In this document: piece after piece, positions 1-9,070 of the stretch | How the letters are laid out: the number at the start of each line of letters is the position of its first letter | Numbering within the stretch: position 1 is the stretch's first letter | NCBI GenBank assembly: GCA_902552705.1 | Contig: CACDHZ010000008.1 | Location: 1-39,430 of the forward strand | DNA from: an uncultured Pelagibacteraceae bacterium | GTDB lineage: Bacteria; Pseudomonadota; Alphaproteobacteria; Pelagibacterales; Pelagibacteraceae | DNA: 39,430 nt | Direction of reading: 5' to 3' | The notes under the pieces: generated by a model | What the model saw: only the letters and a program-made list of their open reading frames with translations | Database searches by the model: none | Told to the model about the DNA's origin: nothing | Made by a program: the position numbers and the translations under genes

Positions 1-95
1 GATCTTGCTCTGTATCCATCAATTTTAGACTTTCTAACATAAATATCTTTTCTTTGTTTATTTATCCAATTTTTTGAGATTTTATTTTTTTTCAA
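1..95 (-). CDS. rlmE: 23S rRNA 2'-O-ribose methyltransferase RlmE (FtsJ), 5' end only
   Basis: Only the first 31 codons are inside the window; the gene continues beyond base 1. RlmE methylates the 2'-O of a uridine in the 23S rRNA A-loop. The visible residues follow the family N-terminus: S-K-N-W-I, then D-I-Y-V-R-K-S, then G-Y-R-A-R, which matches the S-x-x-W ... D-x-Y-V ... G-x-R-x-R pattern of FtsJ/RlmE proteins. The only usable start in this frame is TTG at 95-93, directly after the TAA stop (98-96) of the upstream glycosyltransferase. Translation is therefore probably coupled to that gene. The family call is from remembered family sequence and rests on a short segment; the SAM-binding core is not visible. 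Confidence 0.72.
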   Translation of the reverse strand, partial: MKKNKISKNWINKQRKDIYVRKSKIDGYRAR

Positions 96-1007
96 TTACG
101 AACCATATCTTAGACTTTTAGATAATAAGTTTTTTTTGGTAGACTCTATTTTAATTTTAACTTCTTTATCTAATCTCATATCTTTATCACCATCCCAAAT
201 TCCAGCAGCTAGATGCATTATTCCTATCTTATAATTTGGCAAATAAGGTTCAACAAATGTATTTTTATTTTCATCAAATTTAGGAAGTAAATTACTAGCA
301 ATCCAATTACAATTTAATGGTAAAAATTCTGTCTCAAGATCATCAATGTACACTGACATATTAATAGCTAAACCTTCAGAGCCAAAAATATTTCCTTCTT
401 TCAAAGTTTCTTTAAGATTTTTTTGCCATGATGTCCAACCTGGAGAATTTTTTTCTAAGGAAAAAACTCCTATATTAATATGAGGTGCAAAAGCTAATTT
501 TCTTGCTTTAGATAAGCCTATTTTTGATTTTACTGCATGTTTAAAATTTTGAGATTTTATGATCGCAATTTTTCCAAATAGCCAATTAACTTTAGACATT
601 ATTTTATATCCAGGACCTAAAGTTTGAGTGATTCCTAATTTTCCATCATCACAAGCTTTAAAATATAATTCAACAGAATTCCAATCGTTAACCCAAGCAT
701 CACAATCAATCCATAAATATTTTTCGTAGTTAGGAAAATATTTCGGTAAAAAAGCTCTTGATACTTGACTTTTCAGCCATTCTTGTCCCTTAACTTTTTT
801 TTGGGAAACTTGAATATCCCATTCAGCTGTTTTTATTTCATCAACTTTTTTTGATAGTTTTGTTATTTGCTCTTTCGAAAGTCCAGCATCTAAAATACAT
901 ATGGCTACGTCTTTACTTTCTTGAAACTGTTTGATTGAGTCAATTAATTCATTGAGTAACTCAAAATAATTTGAATCAGCTAATGAAACAATTACATTTT
1001 TTTTCAT
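96..1007 (-). CDS. glycosyltransferase with DxD motif (GT-A fold, GT8-like)
   Basis: A 303-residue soluble protein without signal peptide or membrane segments. It opens with a beta strand typical of GT-A enzymes (M-K-K-N-V-I-V-S-L-A). D101-C-D103 sits in a W-I-D-C-D-A-W context, the usual metal/nucleotide-sugar binding DxD. Later H-I-N-I-G-V-F and the late H-L-A-A-G-I-W resemble the N-x-G and terminal His motifs of GT8-type retaining transferases. The donor and acceptor cannot be read from the sequence. It is the third gene after psd and pssA, one base downstream of pssA, so it is probably co-transcribed with phosphatidylethanolamine synthesis. A lipid or envelope acceptor is a guess from that context only. 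Confidence 0.7.
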   Translation of the reverse strand: MKKNVIVSLADSNYFELLNELIDSIKQFQESKDVAICILDAGLSKEQITKLSKKVDEIKTAEWDIQVSQKKVKGQEWLKSQVSRAFLPKYFPNYEKYLWIDCDAWVNDWNSVELYFKACDDGKLGITQTLGPGYKIMSKVNWLFGKIAIIKSQNFKHAVKSKIGLSKARKLAFAPHINIGVFSLEKNSPGWTSWQKNLKETLKEGNIFGSEGLAINMSVYIDDLETEFLPLNCNWIASNLLPKFDENKNTFVEPYLPNYKIGIMHLAAGIWDGDKDMRLDKEVKIKIESTKKNLLSKSLRYGS

Positions 1008-1008
1008 T

Positions 1009-1818
1009 TTACAATATATCTTCTAAATCATCACTTTCATTTTTATTTAAAATAATATTTTTATCTTTAATAATCTTTTTATAATGAAAATAACTTATAG
1101 GTATTAAAAGAATATAAATAAAAGTACTAATTAATAAAATTTTGAACGTATATACTAATAACGCACCAAAAAATATTACCATTCCAAATAATAAAAATTT
1201 AGTCATTGGTCTCGGAATGACTATTCTTTTAAATGAATATGTTGGAAACGTGCTTATCAAGAATATTGATACTACAACAAAGTTAATTGGAACTAATAAA
1301 TCATAATTAATTGTAAAAAATAATTCTCCAATTCCACTAAAGCTTAATACTAAAGGCATCAGAACAAGAATTCCCCCAGCAGGAGATGGTATACCTTCAA
1401 AAAAATTATCTTTCCAAGATGGCTCTTCCTCTGAATTAATATTAAATCTAGCAAGTCTTAGGGCAATACAAACAACATAAATTAAGCAAACAAACCATCC
1501 TAACTTTTCTTGATATTGTAAATTCCAAAAATACATTATAAAGGCTGGTGCTACACCAAAACTAATTACATCACCCAAAGAGTCTAATTCTTTACCCATT
1601 TTAGATGTTCCTTTAATAAGTCTGGCTATTCGACCATCTAGTCCATCCATCAAGCCGGCAAATAATATTCCAATAATTGCAAGGGCAAATTTTCCATCTA
1701 GAGCAAATTTGATAGAAGTCAAACCAATACAAATTCCTATTAATGTAATTGCATTAGGAAGAATCATTCTTGCTTTTTTTTCTGAAACAATTTTAAAATT
1801 ATTTTTTGGTCGTTCCAT
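1009..1818 (-). CDS. pssA: CDP-diacylglycerol-serine O-phosphatidyltransferase
   Basis: PssA joins CDP-diacylglycerol and L-serine to make phosphatidylserine in the inner membrane. The 269-residue protein carries the full CDP-alcohol phosphotransferase signature at residues 58-83: D58-x2-D61-G62-x2-A65-R66-x8-G75-x3-D79-x3-D83. Several hydrophobic segments surround it (about 20-55, 85-125, 145-250), as expected for this integral membrane family. The length fits the type II (Bacillus-like) PssA rather than the larger soluble E. coli type. It lies 3 bases downstream of psd, the next enzyme of the pathway, which fixes serine as the likely alcohol. The start ATG at 1818 is followed by a short basic N-terminus. 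Confidence 0.93.
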   Translation of the reverse strand: MERPKNNFKIVSEKKARMILPNAITLIGICIGLTSIKFALDGKFALAIIGILFAGLMDGLDGRIARLIKGTSKMGKELDSLGDVISFGVAPAFIMYFWNLQYQEKLGWFVCLIYVVCIALRLARFNINSEEEPSWKDNFFEGIPSPAGGILVLMPLVLSFSGIGELFFTINYDLLVPINFVVVSIFLISTFPTYSFKRIVIPRPMTKFLLFGMVIFFGALLVYTFKILLISTFIYILLIPISYFHYKKIIKDKNIILNKNESDDLEDIL

Positions 1819-1821
1819 AAA

Positions 1822-2469
1822 CTATCTTTTTGCTAGTAAAGTTTCTCCTGCTATTGTTTTTTGTCCAACTTTAACTAGAGGTTTATAATTTTCAAAATAA
1901 ATATCTGCTCTGCTACCAAACCTAATCATTCCTAATCTTTCACCTTGTGTTAATTGTTTATCTTTATCTACCTCACAAACAATTCTTCTTGCAATCAAGC
2001 CTGCTATCTGCACAACAATTATATCTTCATTATGATTATTTATTATTTTATAATAGTTTCTTTCATTATCCTCGCTAGCTTTATCAAGTGATGCATTTAA
2101 AAATTTTCCAGGTTTATAAAGTATTTCAGAAATTTTTCCTTCGCAAGGCGATCTATTAACATGACAATCAAACACATTCATAAATATACTTATCTTGGTA
2201 AATTTTTTATTTTCTAAATTTAGTTCTTTTGGACCATCAATTTCATGTACCATTAATACTTCACCATCTGCAGGGCTTGTTAAATAATTATTATCTTCAA
2301 TAGAAACTCTTTCTGGGTCTCTAAAAAAATAATAAACCCAAATAGTTAAAACAAGTCCTACAAATCCTAAAAAACCATTTAGAAAGTTTAAAATTAAAGT
2401 AGCTAAGCCAAAAATGACTAAAAACTTGTATCCCTCATTATGTATTTTCGGAAAAACTTTATTTAACAT
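1822..2469 (-). CDS. psd: phosphatidylserine decarboxylase proenzyme, short (PSD-A) form
   Basis: Psd decarboxylates phosphatidylserine to phosphatidylethanolamine. It is made as a proenzyme that cleaves itself at a Gly-Ser bond, turning the serine into a pyruvoyl group. In this 215-residue protein the motif R-F-G-S-R places the cleavage at G185/S186, leaving an alpha chain of about 30 residues. Two hydrophobic stretches at about 15-48 anchor it to the membrane. The segment with D-C-H-V-N-R-S-P (about 101-108) is the conserved catalytic His region of the family. It is the first gene of the psd-pssA-glycosyltransferase run and is divergent from icd, with 74 bases between the two starts. Confidence 0.93.
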   Translation of the reverse strand: MLNKVFPKIHNEGYKFLVIFGLATLILNFLNGFLGFVGLVLTIWVYYFFRDPERVSIEDNNYLTSPADGEVLMVHEIDGPKELNLENKKFTKISIFMNVFDCHVNRSPCEGKISEILYKPGKFLNASLDKASEDNERNYYKIINNHNEDIIVVQIAGLIARRIVCEVDKDKQLTQGERLGMIRFGSRADIYFENYKPLVKVGQKTIAGETLLAKR

Positions 2470-2479
2470 AATCCTTTAT

Positions 2480-2509
2480 TTGATAATTTGACCTTAATAT
2501 GTATATAAA
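2480..2509 (+). promoter_or_regulatory. candidate promoter for icd
   Basis: TTGATA at 2480-2485 is followed 18 bases later by TATAAA at 2504-2509, or with a 16-base spacer by TATATA at 2502-2507. This would start RNA about 30 bases before the icd ATG at 2544. A second -10-like TATAAT at 2533-2538 is too close to the ATG unless the message is nearly leaderless. AT-rich sequence makes such matches common by chance. Confidence 0.35.
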
Positions 2510-2543
2510 ACTTCAAAATTCAATTAATAAGATATAATTAAAT

Positions 2544-3758
2544 ATGAGCAAAATTAAGGTTAAAAACCCCATAGTCGAGCTAGATGGCGATGAAATGACG
2601 AGAGTTATTTGGGACTTTATTAAGAATAAACTTATTCTTCCTTATTTAGATCTCGGAATTGAATATTACGATCTGGGTATAAAAAGCAGAGACGACACTG
2701 ATGATCAAATAACAATAAGTTCTGCAAAAGCAATTAGAAAAAATGGTGTAGGTATAAAATGTGCAACAATAACTCCTGATGAAGCAAGAGTTAAAGAATT
2801 TAATCTTAAAAAAATGTGGAGATCACCTAATGGAACAATAAGAAATATATTAGGAGGAACAGTTTTTCGAGAACCTATTCTTTGTAAAAATATTCCAAAA
2901 TTAGTACCGAGTTGGAAAAATCCTATTTGTATCGGTAGACATGCCTTTGGAGATCAATATAGAGCAACGGACTTTAAAGTGCCTGGTAAAGGAAAATTAG
3001 AAATTAAATGGATTTCTGAAGACGGGAAAGAAAAAAAAGAATACGAGGTCTTTAACTTTCCAGGGCCTGGTGTTGCGTTATCTATGTATAACTTAGATCA
3101 ATCGATAAAAGATTTTGCAAGAGCTTGTATGAATTATGGATTAAATAGAAAATGGCCAGTTTATCTTTCAACAAAAAATACAATTTTAAAAAATTATGAT
3201 GGTAGATTTAAAGATCTATTTCAAGAAATTTTCGAAAAAGAATTTAAAAAAAAATTTGAAGAAAGAAAAATAACCTACGAACATAGGTTAATAGACGATA
3301 TGGTAGCTTGTGCAATGAAATGGGATGGGAACTATATTTGGGCGTGCAAGAATTATGATGGAGATGTTCAATCTGATACTGTTGCGCAAGGATTTGGATC
3401 GTTAGGCCTTATGTCGAGTGTATTAATGACTCCTGATGGTAAAACCATGGAAGCAGAAGCAGCGCACGGTACTGTCACTAGACACTACAGACTTCATCAA
3501 CAAGGCAAAGAAACTTCAACTAATCCTATAGCATCTATTTTTGCATGGGCACGAGGGCTTTATCATAGAGGAAAATTAGACGGGAACGAGGATTTGAAAA
3601 AATTTGTAAAAACTTTAGAAAAAACTTGTATTGAAACTGTTGAAAAAGGTTTAATGACAAAAGATTTGGCTATTTTGGTTGGTCCTGAAACAAAATATTT
3701 AACAACTAAAGAATTTCTTAATGAAATAGATGGAAATCTAAAAAATAAATTAAATTAA
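2544..3758 (+). CDS. icd: NADP-dependent isocitrate dehydrogenase
   Basis: Oxidative decarboxylation of isocitrate to 2-oxoglutarate with NADP+ in the TCA cycle. The 404-residue protein is of the eukaryote-like homodimeric subfamily common in Alphaproteobacteria: it opens with [13 protein letters not shown], has [10 protein letters not shown] near residue 75 and the substrate loop W-R-S-P-N-G-T-I-R. The metal-binding segment D-D-M-V-A is near 250. Near the C-terminus H-G-T-V-T-R-H-Y-R is the NADP-preferring motif of this subfamily. There is no evident Shine-Dalgarno before the ATG. The last 9 bases (3750-3758) overlap the end of the convergent alaS. Confidence 0.96.
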   Translation: MSKIKVKNPIVELDGDEMTRVIWDFIKNKLILPYLDLGIEYYDLGIKSRDDTDDQITISSAKAIRKNGVGIKCATITPDEARVKEFNLKKMWRSPNGTIRNILGGTVFREPILCKNIPKLVPSWKNPICIGRHAFGDQYRATDFKVPGKGKLEIKWISEDGKEKKEYEVFNFPGPGVALSMYNLDQSIKDFARACMNYGLNRKWPVYLSTKNTILKNYDGRFKDLFQEIFEKEFKKKFEERKITYEHRLIDDMVACAMKWDGNYIWACKNYDGDVQSDTVAQGFGSLGLMSSVLMTPDGKTMEAEAAHGTVTRHYRLHQQGKETSTNPIASIFAWARGLYHRGKLDGNEDLKKFVKTLEKTCIETVEKGLMTKDLAILVGPETKYLTTKEFLNEIDGNLKNKLN

Positions 3759-6416
3759 AGATTTTAATTTATTAAATGCATCTTCAATCTTATTTTCTAG
3801 CATTCCTCCAGCTTGAGCAAAATCAGATCTTCCTCCACCACCTTTTCCACCAATAATTTCTGAACCTATTTTAACAAATTTTACTGCATCATATTTCTCA
3901 GTCAGTTTATTAGTAACTCCAACTGCTAAACCTATTTTTCCATCTTTTTTAGCAAAAATTATAATTATTCCCTCTTTAATTTCTTTTTTACCATCATCAA
4001 CTAATTTTCTTAAATCTTTTGATGGCAAATCTGTTACTGTTTGTAATCTAATTGTAATATTATTTATTTTTTCATCTTTTATAATATTTTTGGATTTATC
4101 ACTTAAAACACTTTTTACTAATAATTGCTCATATAGTTTATTTAGATTCTTAATAGTATCTCTCTGATTTTCGTTACTTAAATTTGGTTTTCCACCAAGT
4201 TTTATAATTTTTTCCGTAAGATCTTTTATTGTCTCTTCATCCTGCTGAGTGGTTAAATCTGATAATTTTTCTTTTTTTGATAAATACTCATTTAATTGTT
4301 TGTCTCTAAGTGCCTCGATTCTCCTTACACCAGCTGCTATAGATGATTGACTTATAATCTTAAATTTTCCTATATCACCAGTATTTCTTACATGAGTTCC
4401 TCCGCAAAGCTCAGTTGAAAAATATTTACTTCCCTCTTCACCCATAGATAAAACTCTTACTTCATCACCATATTTTTCTCCAAAAAGTGCTAAAGCACCG
4501 TTATCTACTGCTTCTTTAGGCGTCATTAATCTAGTTCTGACGTCAGATTTAGTTTCAACCATTTTATTAACAAATATTTCTATTTTATTAATTTCATCAT
4601 TTGAAATTGGTTTCATATGGCTAAAATCAAATCTTAATCTATCTGGCGCTACTAAAGACCCTTTTTGAGTTACATGCGTACCCAAAACTCTTCTCAAAGA
4701 CTCATGAAGTAAGTGAGTTGCAGAATGATATGCTCTTACATTATCTCTTCTTTCATTGTCTACTTTCATTTCAACGGTATCTTTTAAGCTTATATTTCCA
4801 CTTTCAACCTTTCCATAATGAACAAATAGATCTCCTAATTTTTTTTGCACATCAGTAACTCTAAATTTGAAATCTCCAGCATTCATTTCTCCAGTATCAC
4901 CTACCTGACCTCCTGATTCACCATAAAAAGGTGTTTGATTAGTGATAATCATACCTTCATCGTTTGTTTTTAATTCTTTAACTTCTTTATTATTTTTCAA
5001 TAAAGATAAAATTGTACCTTCAGCCTGATTAGTTTCGTAACCCAAAAATTCAGTAACACCTAATTTATCTCTTATACCAAACCAAATATCTTCAACAGCC
5101 GCGTCTCCAGAACCCTTCCAATTTTTTTTTGCAAGCTCCCTACTCTCTTTCATTAATGATTTAAATTTTGTAATATCTATTGATAAAGATTTGTTTCTTA
5201 AAATATCTTCTGTTAAGTCTAGTGGAAATCCATAAGTATCATATAACTTAAAAGCGACATCTCCTGGAAGCATCTTGTCTATTTTAGATATTTCATCATT
5301 TAATATTTTAATACCTCGATCTAATAATACTAAAAATTTTTCTTCCTCCATTTTTAAAGTTTCTCTAATTAATGACTCCGCTCTTTTTAGTTCAGGATAA
5401 TTTCCAGACATTTCATTTTTTAGGGTTTCAAATAAATTATAAAAAACTGGCTCTTTTGATCCAAGTAAATGAGAGTGCCTCATTCCTCTTCTCATAATTC
5501 TTCTTAAGACATAACCTCTTCCTTCATTTGATGGTAAAACTCCCTCAGCAATTAAAAATGTGCTAGCTCTTAAATGATCTGCAATAACTCTAAAGCTTGA
5601 GAGATTATTTTGATCAGGTTTTTTTTTAACTATATCTGATGTTGATTGAATTAATTTCTTGAAGTGGTCTGTTTCATAATTATCGTGTGTACCTTGTAGT
5701 AAAGCTGTAATTCTCTCCAACCCCATTCCAGTATCTACAGAAGGTTTTGGAAGATTAATTCTTTTATCTTTTGATATTTGTTCATATTGCATAAAGACTA
5801 AATTCCAAATTTCAATAAATCGATCTCCATCCTCATCTTTTGTTCCAGGTAATCCACCTTTTAAATGATCTCCATGATCATAAAAAATTTCCGAGCATGG
5901 TCCACATGGTCCTGTTTCACCCATCGACCAAAAATTATCTGAAGTTGCAATTCTAATTATTCTATCATCGTTAAAACCCGCAATTTTCTTCCAAAAATTA
6001 AAGGCTTCATCATCCTCATGAAAAACTGTCACATAAAGTCTATTTTTATCTAATCCAAAATCTTTTGTAATTAAATCCCATGCGTAATAAATTGCTTTTT
6101 CTTTAAAATAATCACCAAATGAAAAATTTCCTAACATTTCAAAAAATGTATGGTGTCTTGGTGTGTAACCTACATTTTCTAAATCATTATGTTTTCCACC
6201 TGCTCTTACACACTTTTGTGAAGTAGTTGCTCTTTGATAATCTCTTTTTTCTAAACCTGTAAATACATTTTTAAACTGGACCATTCCAGAATTTGCAAAC
6301 ATCAATGTTGGATCATTGTTTGGCACTAAGTTACTAGACTCAACTATCTTATGATCATTCTTTTCAAAATATTTTAAGAATGTTTCTCTTATTTGATTTA
6401 GCGATTTTTGAGCCAT
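3750..6416 (-). CDS. alaS: alanyl-tRNA synthetase
   Basis: Class II synthetase that charges tRNA-Ala and clears mischarged Ser/Gly. The 888-residue length is that of the full bacterial enzyme. In order: the N-terminal aminoacylation core ([12 protein letters not shown] near residue 5, then [12 protein letters not shown]), the tRNA-recognition region with R-R-I-M-R-R-G-M-R near 305, the editing domain with zinc-site motifs S-A-T-H-L-L-H near 565 and C-G-G-T-H near 670, and a C-terminal C-Ala domain ending in the G-G-K-G-G-G-G-R region. It lies downstream of recA on the same strand, separated by a hairpin at 6467-6491. It overlaps icd tail to tail by 9 bases. Confidence 0.97.
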   Translation of the reverse strand: MAQKSLNQIRETFLKYFEKNDHKIVESSNLVPNNDPTLMFANSGMVQFKNVFTGLEKRDYQRATTSQKCVRAGGKHNDLENVGYTPRHHTFFEMLGNFSFGDYFKEKAIYYAWDLITKDFGLDKNRLYVTVFHEDDEAFNFWKKIAGFNDDRIIRIATSDNFWSMGETGPCGPCSEIFYDHGDHLKGGLPGTKDEDGDRFIEIWNLVFMQYEQISKDKRINLPKPSVDTGMGLERITALLQGTHDNYETDHFKKLIQSTSDIVKKKPDQNNLSSFRVIADHLRASTFLIAEGVLPSNEGRGYVLRRIMRRGMRHSHLLGSKEPVFYNLFETLKNEMSGNYPELKRAESLIRETLKMEEEKFLVLLDRGIKILNDEISKIDKMLPGDVAFKLYDTYGFPLDLTEDILRNKSLSIDITKFKSLMKESRELAKKNWKGSGDAAVEDIWFGIRDKLGVTEFLGYETNQAEGTILSLLKNNKEVKELKTNDEGMIITNQTPFYGESGGQVGDTGEMNAGDFKFRVTDVQKKLGDLFVHYGKVESGNISLKDTVEMKVDNERRDNVRAYHSATHLLHESLRRVLGTHVTQKGSLVAPDRLRFDFSHMKPISNDEINKIEIFVNKMVETKSDVRTRLMTPKEAVDNGALALFGEKYGDEVRVLSMGEEGSKYFSTELCGGTHVRNTGDIGKFKIISQSSIAAGVRRIEALRDKQLNEYLSKKEKLSDLTTQQDEETIKDLTEKIIKLGGKPNLSNENQRDTIKNLNKLYEQLLVKSVLSDKSKNIIKDEKINNITIRLQTVTDLPSKDLRKLVDDGKKEIKEGIIIIFAKKDGKIGLAVGVTNKLTEKYDAVKFVKIGSEIIGGKGGGGRSDFAQAGGMLENKIEDAFNKLKSLI

Positions 6417-6466
6417 ATTTTTAAAATACAGCTTTTTTATTCTATGTCTAGATAGCGATAAGGGGT

Positions 6467-6491
6467 AAAGGCGCTTATAATAAGCGCCTTT
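6467..6491 (-). terminator. intrinsic-terminator-like hairpin downstream of recA
   Basis: A perfect 11-bp inverted repeat (AAAGGCGCTTA at 6467-6477 and its complement at 6481-6491) with a 3-base loop lies 26 bases past the recA stop. It is one of the few GC-rich spots in the window. Read on the minus strand the stem ends in TTT and then ACCCC, so the U-tract is short. Termination may be partial, with some read-through into alaS. Confidence 0.68.
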
Positions 6492-6516
6492 TACAATTTA
6501 AAGATGACCTTTAATT

Positions 6517-7665
6517 TTAGTTCTTTTTAGAAGGAGTAGATTCTTTAGCAGCTTCTTCTTTTTCGGCTACTTTCTTCTCTTTTTCAATTTTTTCAGGACT
6601 TAATGGATTTCCTTCAATTTTCTTTGAAATCACACCAGCTTTTTCTCTAATTGCCATTTCTATTTCTGCTGCAACTTTAGGGTTTTGAGCAAGATAAGTT
6701 TTTGCATTCTCTCTACCTTGTCCAATTTTTTCACCCTTATAAGCATACCATGCTCCTGATTTTTCAATAATATCAGCTTTAGCACCCAGGTCGACTAGTT
6801 CACCCATTTTGCTAATTCCTCTTCCATACATCAAGTCAAATTCAACAACTTTAAATGGTGGTGCAACTTTATTCTTAACTACTTTCACTCTTGTAGTGTT
6901 TCCAATAATTTCATCTTTATCTTTGATGGCACCTATTCTTCTAATATCCATTCTCACTGACGAATAAAACTTAAGTGCATTTCCACCTGATGTTGTCTCA
7001 GGACTTCCAAACATAACTCCAATCTTCATTCTAATTTGGTTAATGAAAATCATCATTGTATTTGTGTTTGATATTGAGCTTGTTAATTTTCTTAAAGCCT
7101 GACTCATTAATCTTGACTGAAGACCAACGTGGTGATCACCCATTTCACCTTCAATTTCAGCTTTGGGAGTTAAAGCCGCAACAGAGTCAATTACAATAAC
7201 TGAAATAGAGCCTGATTTTACTAGCGTATCAGCTATTTCTAACGCTTGCTCACCAGCATCTGGTTGTGAAATTAAAAGCTCTTCTGTATTTACTCCTAAT
7301 TTTTTTGCATAAACTGGGTCTAAAGCGTGTTCAGCATCTACAAATGCACAAATACCGCCTGCTTTTTGAGCTTCAGCAACAACTTGTAATGCTAATGTTG
7401 TTTTTCCAGAAGACTCTGGTCCATAAACTTCAACAATTCTTCCTTTAGGTAAACCACCTATTCCTAAAGCCAAATCCAAACTTAAAGATCCTGTAGATAC
7501 CGACTCGATATCCATAGCTCTTTTTTGGCCAAGCTTCATTACAGAGCCTTTTCCAAAATTATCTGTAATTTGACTTATTGCTGCTTCTAAAGCTTTATTT
7601 TTTTCTTTGTTTTCCAATTCTTGGTCTTTTGTAGATTTAACTACTTTTAGGTTATTTTTTGTCAT
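6517..7665 (-). CDS. recA: recombinase RecA
   Basis: ATP-dependent strand-exchange protein and co-protease for LexA and UmuD. The protein has 382 residues. Walker [10 protein letters not shown] is at 82-90, the Walker B region [10 protein letters not shown] follows, and loop L2 carries [15 protein letters not shown]. The C-terminus is a charged Lys/Glu tail ending S-K-K-N, longer than the catalytic core needs but common in RecA. About 20 extra residues precede the core. The start ATG at 7665 has a good ribosome site, AGAGGC, just upstream. A candidate SOS box lies at 7715-7729. The hairpin at 6467-6491 probably ends the transcript. Confidence 0.98.
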   Translation of the reverse strand: MTKNNLKVVKSTKDQELENKEKNKALEAAISQITDNFGKGSVMKLGQKRAMDIESVSTGSLSLDLALGIGGLPKGRIVEVYGPESSGKTTLALQVVAEAQKAGGICAFVDAEHALDPVYAKKLGVNTEELLISQPDAGEQALEIADTLVKSGSISVIVIDSVAALTPKAEIEGEMGDHHVGLQSRLMSQALRKLTSSISNTNTMMIFINQIRMKIGVMFGSPETTSGGNALKFYSSVRMDIRRIGAIKDKDEIIGNTTRVKVVKNKVAPPFKVVEFDLMYGRGISKMGELVDLGAKADIIEKSGAWYAYKGEKIGQGRENAKTYLAQNPKVAAEIEMAIREKAGVISKKIEGNPLSPEKIEKEKKVAEKEEAAKESTPSKKN

Positions 7666-7711
7666 TTTTTGCCTCTTTTTTTCTTTTTTTTAACAATCGA
7701 ATCATAAAATA

Positions 7712-7739
7712 AATGTACACATTTTGTTCTCATTAGCAA
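7712..7739 (-). promoter_or_regulatory. candidate recA promoter with imperfect SOS box
   Basis: On the minus strand GAAC-AAAATGT-GTAC (7729-7715) matches the alphaproteobacterial LexA site GAAC-N7-GAAC with one mismatch in the second half. It sits between TTGCTA (7739-7734) and TACATT (7717-7712), which have a 16-base spacer, so bound LexA would cover the promoter. The spacer AAAAT resembles the AAAAC of the perfect box before umuD. The recA start is 46 bases downstream of the -10. Confidence 0.55.
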
Positions 7740-7771
7740 GATTAATTTATTTTCGGCCAAAAACTCAATAA

Positions 7772-9070
7772 TTACCTTATTTTTAAGTGCTCATTATTAA
7801 GCAACCCAATAGACTTTAAAAGGTTAAATTGCGCAAGAATATAATTTTTTTCAGAATCAGCCAATGAAAGCTGTGCATTTAATAATAATGAATTGGACTG
7901 AATAATATCAAGAGTTGATCTTCCGAGACCCGACTCATACTCTACGATAATTCCCTCGTTTGCTATTTCTGCAGCCTTAACCTGAGACTTAACTGAATTT
8001 AATAAACTTTCTGAAGATTGTAAACTTGACCAAGCACTAGCAACATTTGTTTCATTATTTTTTATAGCATTATCAAATAATAATTTTTTTCTATTTCTTA
8101 AGTTTTTACTTTTATTCAATGAGGCAGTATTTTTTCCACCTTTAAAAATTGGCCAAGAAATAGTTGCTTTTAAAATTTCTTTATCTCTTTCGTTAAAAGT
8201 TGAACTTAAATCATCAGTTCTTGAACTATTAAAAGATAAAGTTGCTGAAGGAGAAAGATCTGATCTTGCAATTATCATATCTTTTTCTGATTGTTCAAAT
8301 TCTAGTTTTGATATAATTAAATCAGGATTATTAATTTTAGAAATTTTAATGGATTCATTTAAGTCTAAAGGAATTTCAAAATCTAAATCTATATTTTTGT
8401 CCAAAGTTTTAAAATCATTTATTGGGCCAATTATTTTTTCATAAGTCAATTTAGCAGTAACTAAATCGTTCCTTGCTTTTATAAGTTTTGCTTGTGCTCC
8501 AGCTAATGAAGATTCTGATTGTGCTAAATCTGCTAGTGTAATTTGGCCTCTTTCTAGTCTTGCTTGGTCTGCCTCTACTTGACGTTCTAATAAATTAACA
8601 TTGTCTTGATTAATTATCAGTTTTTCATTTGAAAATAAAAGTCCTGAATAAGCTTCTACTGCTTTATATAGAATATCTTGCTCAACTTTTAAAAGTTTGG
8701 CTTCAGCCAAATTTAATCCAATTTGACTTTTTTTAATACTCGCAACACCAGAAAAGCCCTGAAATATTTTTTGTTCAATATCAATCGATTGAGTTTCTGG
8801 ATCTACATCAGTAATAGAAGAATTTGATCCATTTCTATCGGTGAGTTTATTTGTAGTTTCTTGGCTTTTTGAGCCTGACAGAGTAATAGTTGGTAAAAAT
8901 TCACTTTTTGATATTTTCAAATCTTCTTTGGAAACTTTAATATTTTCCCTTTCAGCATTTAATTCTGGATTATTTTTATATGCCAGAAGTAATGACTCCG
9001 ATAAAGTAACTGCATATGCAGTTTGATTAATTAAAATTATTAATACAAATAAAAATATCTTTTTTATCAT
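7772..9070 (-). CDS. TolC-family outer-membrane efflux/secretion channel
   Basis: The 432-residue protein begins with a clear signal peptide (K-K, hydrophobic run, cleavage after A-Y-A at residue 20). It then shows the OEP/TolC pattern: L-L-A-Y-K-N-N-P-E-L near 28-37, long heptad-rich helices and a repeated second half that restarts near residue 245 (S-K-I-N-N-P-D-L). TolC trimers form the outer-membrane exit duct for RND, MFS or ABC exporters and type I secretion. No inner-membrane partner or periplasmic adaptor is encoded nearby. Its ATG overlaps the stop of the upstream kinase as ATGA (9067-9070), so the two are translationally coupled although functionally unlike. Confidence 0.9.
   Translation of the reverse strand: MIKKIFLFVLIILINQTAYAVTLSESLLLAYKNNPELNAERENIKVSKEDLKISKSEFLPTITLSGSKSQETTNKLTDRNGSNSSITDVDPETQSIDIEQKIFQGFSGVASIKKSQIGLNLAEAKLLKVEQDILYKAVEAYSGLLFSNEKLIINQDNVNLLERQVEADQARLERGQITLADLAQSESSLAGAQAKLIKARNDLVTAKLTYEKIIGPINDFKTLDKNIDLDFEIPLDLNESIKISKINNPDLIISKLEFEQSEKDMIIARSDLSPSATLSFNSSRTDDLSSTFNERDKEILKATISWPIFKGGKNTASLNKSKNLRNRKKLLFDNAIKNNETNVASAWSSLQSSESLLNSVKSQVKAAEIANEGIIVEYESGLGRSTLDIIQSNSLLLNAQLSLADSEKNYILAQFNLLKSIGLLNNEHLKIR

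Noticed and set aside
7266..7448. Open frame antisense to recA
   Set aside because: Low-complexity translation (Leu/Gln-rich) mirroring recA codon choice; no support as a gene.
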